DNA of 64,000 bases, taken from positions 1 through 64,000 of the forward strand of contig NZ_JAMFLG010000022.1 of assembly GCF_023502205.1 (NCBI RefSeq), given 5' to 3'. The position numbers were made by a program, and so were the translations under genes. The notes under the pieces were generated by a model. It was not told the origin of the DNA. It made no database searches and worked only from the letters and a program-made list of their open reading frames with translations. This DNA is from Aquiflexum sp. TKW24L. GTDB lineage: Bacteria > Bacteroidota > Bacteroidia > Cytophagales > Cyclobacteriaceae. Numbering within the stretch: position 1 is the first letter of the stretch; each line of letters begins with the position of its first letter. Shown in pieces: positions 35,621-43,743 of the stretch.

Positions 35621-37351
35621 GTGACTATACAGATAAAAAAAATATTGAGTATCGCGGTGCTTATTCTGATCAGCTTCGGCGCATTTTCTCAAAGCAAAAT
35701 TTCCCGTAAGGAAAGAAAACAGCAACTTGATGATGCCCAGGCCTCAAGGTTATTTATCGACGGGCAGCGCTTTCTGATGCAAGATGATTTTGACCGTGCT
35801 TATTTTTATTTCCAAAAAGCAAGAGAGTTAAGTCCTGAACAACCTGCTATTAATTTTAAAATCGCTGAAATTCTCCTCAGAGCAAATCAAGTGGACAAGG
35901 CTTTGGAGTTTGGGATGAAAGCTGTAGAGCTTGATCCTGAAAATAAATATTACAACCTAGTGATGGCGGAAGTTTATTCCAAACAGGGAGATACTAAAAA
36001 AGCGGCTGCCATTTTGGAAAATCTGATCGCTAATTCATCACAAAACCAAAATTACATCCTAGACCTAGCCTCATTGTATTTGGCTGGAGATGAATTTGAC
36101 AAAGCATTAGAGGCATTGACCGCGGCCGAGGAATATTACGGATTGGCGCCACAGATCACACTTCAAAAACAGAAAATTTTATTAAGAAAAAATGACCTCC
36201 AAAGTGCCATATTAGAAGGTGAAAAATTGATTGATTCTCAACCAGGGAATTCACAATATGTGATCAGCTTGGTTGAAATCCTTTATAATAATGGAAAAAC
36301 GGACGATGCCATCTTGCTTGTAGATAAGTCCCTAGCAACATATCCAAATCAACCTGAACTTCAGATGGCTGCCTATGCCCTCTACAAAGACAAGGGTGAA
36401 ATAGAAAAAGCTGAAAAGCTGATCAAGGCAGCATTTGCCAATCCGGATTTGGAAGGTCAGGTAAAAGCACAGGCACTAGCCGGAATCCTTCAGGAGCCCA
36501 AATCCACCAGAAGAAATGAATTGGTGGATGTTTTAGCAGAAAGCATGTTGTCAAACCATCCCAATGACCCTGAAGTTTTGACGGTTTTGGGAGATAAAAA
36601 ATTATTTGAAGATGACAGGGAGGGCGCTTTGGAATTGTACAAAAAAGCCATTGCCATCAATCCTTCAAACCCTCAGGTTCTCCAAGGAGTGATTACTACC
36701 ATGTTTGAATTAGGAAAAAACTTTGCTGATATCGAACAGATCACAGAAACAGCAGTAGGCGAATTTCCTGAGAAACCAGAATTTTGGTTTTTTGACGGCA
36801 CTGCTAAGCTTGCACTCAAAAAAGGGTCTGAAGCAGAAGCATCATTGATTAAAGCGAAAGAAATCAATAAAGGAAAGAATCCTCAGCTTGACTTGCTTGT
36901 CAATGGACAATTGGGAGATGCTTACCATCAGACAGGAAATACGGCAAAAGCATTTGAAGCTTATGAGGCGGTATTGAAAATCAATCCTGAGGATGAACAC
37001 GTACTCAACAACTACGCTTATTATCTTTCACTTGCCAAAAATGACCTTGAAAAAGCCAAAACCATGTCCAGCAAACTGGTTAAAAAATTTCCAAAAAATG
37101 CAACTTATCTTGATACCCATGCCTGGGTTTTGTTTCAATTAAAAGATTATGAAGGCGCAAAAACCTACATGGAACTCGCTTTGAAATACGAAGAATCTCC
37201 AAGCGGCGTTATGCTGGAGCATTATGGGGATATTCTCTTCCACTTAGGAAATAGCAATGAAGCCATTGCTTATTGGAAGAAAGCCGAAGGAGGCGAAGAA
37301 ACTTCCGAATTTCTTTTGAAAAAAATCAAGGATAAAAAATATTATGATTAA
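35621..37351 (+). CDS. Tetratricopeptide-repeat protein with signal peptide
   Basis: This protein of about 576 residues is made almost entirely of TPR-like helix pairs (for example LVMAEVYSKQGDTKKAAAIL, ALELYKKAIAINPSNPQVL, AFEAYEAVLKINPEDEHVLNNYAYYLS). A signal peptide (KKILSIAVLILISFGAFS) directs it out of the cytoplasm. There is no ATG near the start; GTG 35621 or TTG 35615 are the options and differ by two residues. It overlaps the DUF4292 gene by 8 bp. A scaffold role in envelope assembly is likely from its position before a lipoprotein and an EnvC-like gene, but its partner is unknown. Confidence 0.87.
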   Translation: MTIQIKKILSIAVLILISFGAFSQSKISRKERKQQLDDAQASRLFIDGQRFLMQDDFDRAYFYFQKARELSPEQPAINFKIAEILLRANQVDKALEFGMKAVELDPENKYYNLVMAEVYSKQGDTKKAAAILENLIANSSQNQNYILDLASLYLAGDEFDKALEALTAAEEYYGLAPQITLQKQKILLRKNDLQSAILEGEKLIDSQPGNSQYVISLVEILYNNGKTDDAILLVDKSLATYPNQPELQMAAYALYKDKGEIEKAEKLIKAAFANPDLEGQVKAQALAGILQEPKSTRRNELVDVLAESMLSNHPNDPEVLTVLGDKKLFEDDREGALELYKKAIAINPSNPQVLQGVITTMFELGKNFADIEQITETAVGEFPEKPEFWFFDGTAKLALKKGSEAEASLIKAKEINKGKNPQLDLLVNGQLGDAYHQTGNTAKAFEAYEAVLKINPEDEHVLNNYAYYLSLAKNDLEKAKTMSSKLVKKFPKNATYLDTHAWVLFQLKDYEGAKTYMELALKYEESPSGVMLEHYGDILFHLGNSNEAIAYWKKAEGGEETSEFLLKKIKDKKYYD

Positions 37352-38081
37352 GTCTTCCATAACTTTTTTAATTGTCGCGGCAATTTTTCTTTCAGGCTGT
37401 GCCAAAAAACCAAATCTATATACTTCCGATGAAATCATGGAGGAATTCCATCCCTCCACTTTTGAATTTAATTACCTCAGTGCCAAAGGTAGGATCGTGT
37501 TGGAAGAGTCAAATGGTAAAGTCACCAAAGGAACAATCAGCTTCAGGGCAAAAAAAGACAGTGTGGTATGGTTTAGCATCACACCGGGGTTGGGTGTAGA
37601 AGCCATCAGAGGTATAGTCACAGAAGAAAAAATGCGCATAAAGGACCGTATTAATGGAGAAGACGTCAATATAAGTTTTGTTGAAATGCAAGATAGATAT
37701 GGTTTGAAATTAGACCTTTCATTGATTCAAAACCTCCTTTTCGCCAATGTACCACAGGAATTCAGCTACAGGGATAGGCTCCTACGGGCAGGCAGATACT
37801 TTGAATTGACACAGGTCAGGGACGGGGTTAGGTACCACTCACGGGTCAGTACTTCCCATGGCAAAGTAGCAGAACTAACGAGCAACACTTTAGATGACAT
37901 GGGTGCGTTTATGGCAAGTTATCCTACCTTTGAAAACGTCAACGGACAACCTTTCCCGAACAAGATGTTGCTGAAGCTTTCGTTTAAATCTACAGAAGGC
38001 CTTCAAACTGCCATCATCCACCTTGAATTTAGCCGTATAGATTACCTGACCGAACCAGTTTCCTTTCCATTTCATTTTTAA
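37344..38081 (+). CDS. DUF4292 lipoprotein
   Basis: This 245-residue protein has a lipoprotein signal with lipobox LSGC (Cys near residue 19) and is probably anchored in the envelope. It belongs to DUF4292, which resembles outer-membrane lipoprotein-sorting folds of the LolA/LolB kind: residues 40-110 contain NYLSAKGRIVLE and VWFSITPGLGVEAIRGIV, read as a beta half-barrel. The family is Bacteroidota-specific. The gene overlaps the TPR gene by 8 bp and is 3 bp before the EnvC-like gene, so the three form an operon. A LolB-like lipid or lipoprotein acceptor role is inference. Confidence 0.88.
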   Translation: MIKSSITFLIVAAIFLSGCAKKPNLYTSDEIMEEFHPSTFEFNYLSAKGRIVLEESNGKVTKGTISFRAKKDSVVWFSITPGLGVEAIRGIVTEEKMRIKDRINGEDVNISFVEMQDRYGLKLDLSLIQNLLFANVPQEFSYRDRLLRAGRYFELTQVRDGVRYHSRVSTSHGKVAELTSNTLDDMGAFMASYPTFENVNGQPFPNKMLLKLSFKSTEGLQTAIIHLEFSRIDYLTEPVSFPFHF

Positions 38082-38084
38082 ATA

Positions 38085-39329
38085 ATGAAAATTAGCATTG
38101 CCTTTCTTTTGTTCTTTTTGGTCGCCTTGGCATTACCAAATGCTGAGATTATGGCTCAGACCAAAAAAACAAGAGCCCAATTGGAAGTGGAAAAGGCTGA
38201 TATCCAAAAAAGGTTGGTGGAGTTTGACCAAATGTTGAGAAAGACTTCGGACACCAAAAAAGCATCAGTGGGACAATTGAATGTTGTTAACAAACAACTT
38301 CAAACCCGGATTACATTCATCCGGACCTTGAGCAATGAAGTCACCCTGATCAACCGAGAAATCAAGGAAACAGAAACTGCCATCAGTTCTTTGGAATCCG
38401 ACCTCATAAACCTGAAGGAAGAATATGCCGGCATGGTCTACACCTCATCCAAATTGAATTCCGGCTTGACCATGACTGCTTTTGTATTCAGTTCGGGTAC
38501 TTTCAAGCAATTTTACATGAGGCTGAAATACCTCAAACAATATTCAGATGCCCGCAAAAAGCAGGTAGCGATGATCAATGAAAAGACAACTGAACTGGCA
38601 TTTCAAAAGAACCTTTTGCAAGAAAAGAAAAAGGAAAAGCAAGTTGTCCTGACCAAAGAGCAAGAACAAAAACAAAAGCTCGACCAGGAAAAGAGAGAGC
38701 AGCAAGGGATTGTCAACAACCTTTCGAAACAGGAACAGGACCTGAGGAAGAAAATAGCAGCCGCCAAAAAACAGCAGGAAAACCTTAACAGCATGATCAA
38801 AAGGATCATTGAAGAAGAAATCAGGCTGGCAGAGGCAGAAGCTAAAAAGAAAAACAGTACAGCAACCAAATCTTCGGGCTCAAGTATTCCGTTGACACCT
38901 GAGGCGGCGGCGTTGTCCAGCTCATTTGCAGGCAATAGAGGAAAATTACCTTGGCCTGTGGAGACTGGATTTGTAACCAAAAGATATGGCACTCATCCCC
39001 ATCCGACGTTGAAGGGAATCACAGAAGATAATGACGGAGTGGATATCCAAACAACTCCAAATTCTAACGTCAGATCGGTATTTGACGGAGAGGTAACCAA
39101 GATATTTACCCTTCCCGGATATGGCGGCACGATAGTAGTCAAGCATGGTGAATACTACACCATGTACAGCAAGCTTAAAGTAGTTTCTGTCAAATCAGGT
39201 GACAAAGTAAAAGCCAAGCAGGTACTGGGACAGGTATATACTAATAAAGAAGGAGTAGCTGAAGTACACTTCGAAACATGGAAGGGATTGCAACCGATGG
39301 ACCCTTCTTCTTGGTTAACTGGACGGTAA
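38085..39329 (+). CDS. EnvC-like murein hydrolase activator (degenerate M23 domain)
   Basis: This 414-residue protein has a signal peptide, a long coiled coil (about residues 25-255, rich in Lys, Glu and Gln) and a C-terminal LytM/M23 domain (about 300-410). In active M23 peptidases zinc is bound by H-x3-D and H-x-H motifs. Here the first motif reads NDGVDI with Asn in place of His, and the second pair reads YSKL and VHFET, losing one His. It is therefore probably an EnvC-type activator of cell-wall amidases in septum splitting, not a peptidase. It is the third gene of an operon with the TPR and DUF4292 genes. Confidence 0.88.
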   Translation: MKISIAFLLFFLVALALPNAEIMAQTKKTRAQLEVEKADIQKRLVEFDQMLRKTSDTKKASVGQLNVVNKQLQTRITFIRTLSNEVTLINREIKETETAISSLESDLINLKEEYAGMVYTSSKLNSGLTMTAFVFSSGTFKQFYMRLKYLKQYSDARKKQVAMINEKTTELAFQKNLLQEKKKEKQVVLTKEQEQKQKLDQEKREQQGIVNNLSKQEQDLRKKIAAAKKQQENLNSMIKRIIEEEIRLAEAEAKKKNSTATKSSGSSIPLTPEAAALSSSFAGNRGKLPWPVETGFVTKRYGTHPHPTLKGITEDNDGVDIQTTPNSNVRSVFDGEVTKIFTLPGYGGTIVVKHGEYYTMYSKLKVVSVKSGDKVKAKQVLGQVYTNKEGVAEVHFETWKGLQPMDPSSWLTGR

Positions 39330-39381
39330 AACAATTAAATCGTATATTTATAAAAAAAGAGGTAACAGGATTCATCTTTCC

Positions 39382-39412
39382 TTTGTGTAAGAAGGGCACT
39401 CTTATATCTTTG
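39382..39412 (+). promoter_or_regulatory. Promoter of tatA (TTTG-N19-TATCTTTG)
   Basis: TTTG at 39382-39385 and TATCTTTG at 39405-39412 are separated by exactly 19 bp, fitting the Bacteroidota primary sigma consensus TTTG-N19-TAnnTTTG. It lies 29 bp before the tatA ATG and would start the tatA-gatA transcript. Confidence 0.8.
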
Positions 39413-39440
39413 TATCATATTAATTCTAAACAATACCATC

Positions 39441-39644
39441 ATGACTACATTGGGTTTCTTGCAAAACATGGGCGGAGGTTCTATTATTTTGATAATAGTT
39501 GTTATCCTTCTGCTATTTGGTGCCAAAAGAATCCCTGAATTGGCACGAGGACTAGGAAGAGGAATCAGAGAGTTCAAAGATGCCACCAAGGAGATTCAGG
39601 ATGACCTTGAAGAAGGTCTCAAAGACAAAAAGAAAAAAGACTAA
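39441..39644 (+). CDS. tatA: Twin-arginine translocase subunit TatA/TatE
   Basis: This 67-residue protein has one N-terminal membrane helix (SIILIIVVILLLFGA), the conserved FGAKRIPELARGLG hinge with Phe-Gly and Pro-Glu, and a charged amphipathic C-terminus ending in KDKKKKD. These are diagnostic for TatA, the pore-forming part of the Tat export system. No tatC is in the window. It has its own good promoter and precedes gatA by 23 bp. Confidence 0.95.
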   Translation: MTTLGFLQNMGGGSIILIIVVILLLFGAKRIPELARGLGRGIREFKDATKEIQDDLEEGLKDKKKKD

Positions 39645-39667
39645 ACAGAATTAAAGAGTAAAGCACC

Positions 39668-41098
39668 TTGGAAAAATTCCTTTCATTTGACGACATTAAA
39701 AAGTCGCTTGAAAATAGGGAAACCGATTGTAAAGCGATAGTAAATTATTATCTACAAAATATCCAAACGAAGGCGCACCTCAACGCCTTCGTTGAAGTTT
39801 ATAAGGATTCCGCTCTGGCACAGGCTGCCAAAGTAGATGAGAGAATCGCTTCAGGAAAAGCCGGTAGACTTGCCGGCATGGCCGTGGGCATCAAAGATGT
39901 CTTAGTCTATAAAGACCACCAATCCAATGCTTCCAGCAATATTTTAAAAGGATTCAAATCACAGTTTACCGCTACCGCTGTCCAGAGACTCATCGATGAA
40001 GACGCTATCATTATCGGAAGACTCAACTGTGATGAATTTGGAATGGGTAGTTCAAACGAGAATTCAGCTCATGGCAAAGTATTGAATGCTGCTGATGAAA
40101 CCCGCGTACCCGGCGGATCTTCCGGAGGATCAGCTGTTGCTGTGCAAGCCAACTTATGTACCGTTTCTTTGGGAACAGACACAGGCGGGTCTGTCAGACA
40201 ACCCGCAGCTTTCACCGGACTAGTAGGGATCAAACCGACTTATTCAAGAGTTTCGAGGTGGGGTTTGATCGCCTATGCATCTTCTTTTGATACGATCGGT
40301 GTACTTTCCCGCAATGTCAGTGACAACGCTCTCGTCATGGAAATCATGGCAGGTCCGGATAATTTTGACAGTACCGCTTCCAAAAAAGCCGTGCCCCATT
40401 ATTCTGAACTGTTGCATTTCGGCAAAAGAGCAAAAATTGCATTTATTACTGAGACCATTGAGTCCGATGCACTTCAGCCAGAAATCAAGGCCAATACCTT
40501 GGCTGTATTGGAAAAACTGAAACAAGAAGGACATCAGGTGGAGGAAGTTCATTTTCCCCTGTTGAAATATACCTTACCAACTTACTATATTCTTACCACT
40601 GCTGAGGCAAGCTCAAATTTGTCAAGATTTGATGGTGTGAAGTACGGCCATAGAAGTCCAAGTGCCCACAACCTAGAAAGCATGTATAAAATGACAAGGT
40701 CGGAGGGATTTGGAGACGAGGTAAAAAGGAGGATAATGTTGGGCACTTTTGTGCTAAGCGCAAGCTACTATGATGCCTATTTTACCAAAGCTCAGAAGGT
40801 CAGGAGATTAATAAAAGAATATACTGAAGAAGTTTTAAATAAATTTGATTACATTATATTGCCAACTACGCCATCGACGGCGTTTAAGTTTGGAGAGCAT
40901 AGCAATGACCCGGTTGCCATGTATCTGGAAGACTTATTTACAGTGCAGGCTTCTGTGTCAGGAGTTCCTGCTTTATCCCTTCCAAACGGTACAGACAGTA
41001 AGGGTTTACCTATCGGTATCCAGATTATGGCAAATTCATTTAAAGAGGCAGAATTATACGCTTTTGGTAATTATCTGATGGAACTTAATAGTAATTAA
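39668..41098 (+). CDS. gatA: Asp-tRNA(Asn)/Glu-tRNA(Gln) amidotransferase subunit A
   Basis: This 476-residue amidase generates ammonia from glutamine for transamidation of mischarged tRNA. The Ser-cisSer-Lys triad is clear by alignment to GatA: K76 in VGIKDVL, S151 in GGSSGGSA and S175 in DTGGSVRQPA. The start appears to be TTG at 39668, because no ATG lies before the conserved N-terminus. gatB and gatC are not in this window, as is usual in Bacteroidota. It is probably co-transcribed with tatA and followed by a lytic transglycosylase gene 19 bp later. Confidence 0.95.
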   Translation: MEKFLSFDDIKKSLENRETDCKAIVNYYLQNIQTKAHLNAFVEVYKDSALAQAAKVDERIASGKAGRLAGMAVGIKDVLVYKDHQSNASSNILKGFKSQFTATAVQRLIDEDAIIIGRLNCDEFGMGSSNENSAHGKVLNAADETRVPGGSSGGSAVAVQANLCTVSLGTDTGGSVRQPAAFTGLVGIKPTYSRVSRWGLIAYASSFDTIGVLSRNVSDNALVMEIMAGPDNFDSTASKKAVPHYSELLHFGKRAKIAFITETIESDALQPEIKANTLAVLEKLKQEGHQVEEVHFPLLKYTLPTYYILTTAEASSNLSRFDGVKYGHRSPSAHNLESMYKMTRSEGFGDEVKRRIMLGTFVLSASYYDAYFTKAQKVRRLIKEYTEEVLNKFDYIILPTTPSTAFKFGEHSNDPVAMYLEDLFTVQASVSGVPALSLPNGTDSKGLPIGIQIMANSFKEAELYAFGNYLMELNSN

Positions 41099-41117
41099 AC
41101 TCAAAAATCACCCGGCA

Positions 41118-42548
41118 ATGAAAAATCTATCTATCTCCTTAGTCCCCACTTTTCTACTTTTTTTTCTTATTCAACCATTTGCTTACAGTCAGGAATTATT
41201 TGGTCTCAACAATGCGACAATTGAAGAAGAAACAATTGCTCCCATTTACCATTTTGAATACATTCCTGATTTTACCTACGAGCAGGTTGCCAAAAAAGTC
41301 AAGGCAATGGACACAAACATGCCATTTGAATTGAATGAGAGAATTTTCTCATTTATCAATTACTTTGTGGTCAGAAATAGGGAATATACCAAAATGGTGA
41401 TTCAAAGGAAGAATATTTACTTTCCCATGTTTGAAGAATCCCTTATATCTCATGACATGCCGGATGATATCAAGTACCTTTCGATCATCGAATCAGGACT
41501 TAATCCGAAGGCAAAATCAAGGGTTGGGGCCTTGGGATTATGGCAGTTTATGCCAGCCACAGGCAAAATGTATGGATTGGATTATAACAAAGATGTTGAC
41601 CTGAGGATGGATCCTGAATTGTCTTCAGATGCAGCAGCCAAATACCTAAAGTCCTTATACAGGATGTTTGGAGATTGGGAATTGGCCTTGGCAGCCTACA
41701 ATTGCGGTCCGGGTAATGTCAGAAAAGCAATCAGAAAATCGGGTGGAAAAAAGACATTTTGGGGTGTTTATGATTTTCTGCCAAAAGAAACCAGAAGCTA
41801 TGTCCCCCAATTTCAGGCCATGATGTACGTCATGAGGTATGCAGAAGACCATAACCTGATCCTCGAACACCCCACCTATCCGATGGCTTATGATAAAATC
41901 AAGTTCAATCAGGAATTGGATCTCGAGCTGCTCGCAGCCGTGACTGGAATTTGTATTGCAGATTTGGAAGCTTTAAATCCTGCTGTTCAGGATCGAATTA
42001 TTCCTTCTTCCAATCAATACATGGCTGTGAATGTCCCAAAATCTAAAGTCAGCTATATCACAGAAAATAAAGAACAATTTGCAGATGCTGTCAAAATATC
42101 CACTGAGAGAACAGTCGCACTTAGAACAGTTCCTGCCACCACCGCAAGTCCCAGCAAACCAGTAGCTGCAGCAACAACAAACTCAACATTGTCTACCCAA
42201 AATAAAATCACCTACGTAGTCAAATCAGGGGATGTTCTTGGATCTATCGCACAAAAGCACGGAACAACAGTGACTAACATCAAAAACTGGAATAACTTAA
42301 GTTCAAACAACATCAAAGTAGGACAGAAACTTGCCATCTATAAAAAAGGCGGCTCTATTGACACCAACCTAGCAAGCAACAACACGACCTCTTCCACCCA
42401 AATCCCAGAATTTTACACAGTACAGCCTGGAGATTCACTTTGGATAATTTCAAAAAAATTCAACGGATTAACCATTGACCAAATCAAGAAGCTCAACAAC
42501 CTCAATTCTAATCAAATCAAACCAGGCCAAAAATTAAAAATCGGCTAA
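41118..42548 (+). CDS. LysM lytic transglycosylase (MltD-like)
   Basis: This 476-residue secreted enzyme would cleave peptidoglycan glycan strands. A signal peptide (about residues 1-26, cleaved at YSQE) precedes a family-1 SLT domain (about 100-240) with the catalytic Glu in IIESGLNPKAKS, then GALGLWQFMPATGKMYGL and AALAAYNCGPGN-like LALAAYNCGPGNV. Two LysM motifs follow at about 375-420 (YVVKSGDVLGSIA) and 430-476 (YTVQPGDSLWIIS), joined by Ser/Thr-rich linkers. Architecture matches MltD with two LysM. It sits in the envelope operon between gatA and the DUF4837 gene. Confidence 0.94.
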   Translation: MKNLSISLVPTFLLFFLIQPFAYSQELFGLNNATIEEETIAPIYHFEYIPDFTYEQVAKKVKAMDTNMPFELNERIFSFINYFVVRNREYTKMVIQRKNIYFPMFEESLISHDMPDDIKYLSIIESGLNPKAKSRVGALGLWQFMPATGKMYGLDYNKDVDLRMDPELSSDAAAKYLKSLYRMFGDWELALAAYNCGPGNVRKAIRKSGGKKTFWGVYDFLPKETRSYVPQFQAMMYVMRYAEDHNLILEHPTYPMAYDKIKFNQELDLELLAAVTGICIADLEALNPAVQDRIIPSSNQYMAVNVPKSKVSYITENKEQFADAVKISTERTVALRTVPATTASPSKPVAAATTNSTLSTQNKITYVVKSGDVLGSIAQKHGTTVTNIKNWNNLSSNNIKVGQKLAIYKKGGSIDTNLASNNTTSSTQIPEFYTVQPGDSLWIISKKFNGLTIDQIKKLNNLNSNQIKPGQKLKIG

Positions 42549-42616
42549 CCTATTTGATTAGTAAAACTTTTTTCAGGTTATTCATATTTCTAAATTGCAC
42601 AAATAATTAAACTATT

Positions 42617-43720
42617 ATGAAGAATTATAGAAAAATAACCTTTCCAATGATCTTTATCATTGGAATGATGGCTTTTTGGAGCTGTGAGCAAGGCGAAGGC
42701 TCATCTTCTACCAAACCCAAAGCAAGAGGTGCAATCGGGGAAATAGTGTTGGCAATTGATTCAGCCAAATGGGACGGTCCAGTTGGTGAAGCTTTGAGAG
42801 AAGTATTTGAGTCAGATGTCCCAGGATTGATCAGAGGAGAAAGAATGTTTGACATCCGGAAAATTGATCCCAGCGCTATGTCAAGGATTTTCAAAATATC
42901 AACCAACATTATTTTTGTAACTACTTTTGATGACAAAAAAATCGGTAGCCAAAACATAAATGCAATTTTTACCAAAGAAGCCAAACAAAAAGCTGCTAGC
43001 GATCCAAGTCTCTACCTTTTGAGAAGTGAGGACGAATTTGCTAAAGGACAAGAAGTGATTTATCTATTTGGTAACAATGAGTCCCAATTGGTAGAAAATT
43101 TATTGAAAAACAAAAACAAGCTGCAGAACCTGTTTCAGGTGAGGGAGAGGGAGAGAATGGAGAAAGTACTGATGAGTAGAAAAAGCTCAGAAGCAAGAGT
43201 CGCCTCAGAAAAATTGGGCCTGGCAATCAACACGCCGGCATCTTATCAGATTGTCAAATCCGAAGATGATTTTCTTTGGTTAAGACAACCTACCCCCACC
43301 ACAGACCGACCCGACATCAGCCTGTTTTTCTACGCTACAGATTACACATCTGAGGAGCAGGTTTTCCCTGATTCATTGATGGGGTTGCGGGATAAAATTG
43401 CAAAAAAACACATCTTTGGGGACCCTAGAAATCCAAATTCCTATTTGACAATCGAAAGAGTGGATCCTACTCCTCTATTCAAAAACTTCCTGATCAAAGA
43501 TAATTATGGTGTAGAAATCAGAGGCGGATGGAAAACCAATAACCTTAGTATGGGAGGATCCTTTTTGGCTTACGTGATTGTGGATTCAAAAAATGGAAAA
43601 CTTTACTACATGGAAGGCTTTGTTTACTATCCCAATGAGGCTCACCGTGAAGCAATCCGAGAAATAGAAACCATCCTATTGGCTACTGATCTTTTGGGCG
43701 AAAAAGAAAAAGCTAGCTGA
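42617..43720 (+). CDS. DUF4837 lipoprotein
   Basis: This 367-residue lipoprotein has signal and lipobox FWSC (Cys near 24) and belongs to DUF4837, a Bacteroidota family of unknown role. Recognised segments are GEIVLAIDSAKWDGPVGEAL and the later FFYATDYTSEEQVFPDSLMGLRD and GSFLAYVIVDSKNGKLYYMEGF. It follows the lytic transglycosylase and precedes maeB. An outer-membrane or periplasmic location is expected, but the molecular role is not known. Confidence 0.88.
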   Translation: MKNYRKITFPMIFIIGMMAFWSCEQGEGSSSTKPKARGAIGEIVLAIDSAKWDGPVGEALREVFESDVPGLIRGERMFDIRKIDPSAMSRIFKISTNIIFVTTFDDKKIGSQNINAIFTKEAKQKAASDPSLYLLRSEDEFAKGQEVIYLFGNNESQLVENLLKNKNKLQNLFQVRERERMEKVLMSRKSSEARVASEKLGLAINTPASYQIVKSEDDFLWLRQPTPTTDRPDISLFFYATDYTSEEQVFPDSLMGLRDKIAKKHIFGDPRNPNSYLTIERVDPTPLFKNFLIKDNYGVEIRGGWKTNNLSMGGSFLAYVIVDSKNGKLYYMEGFVYYPNEAHREAIREIETILLATDLLGEKEKAS

Positions 43721-43743
43721 TCCCTTTATAATTAAAAACCTTT

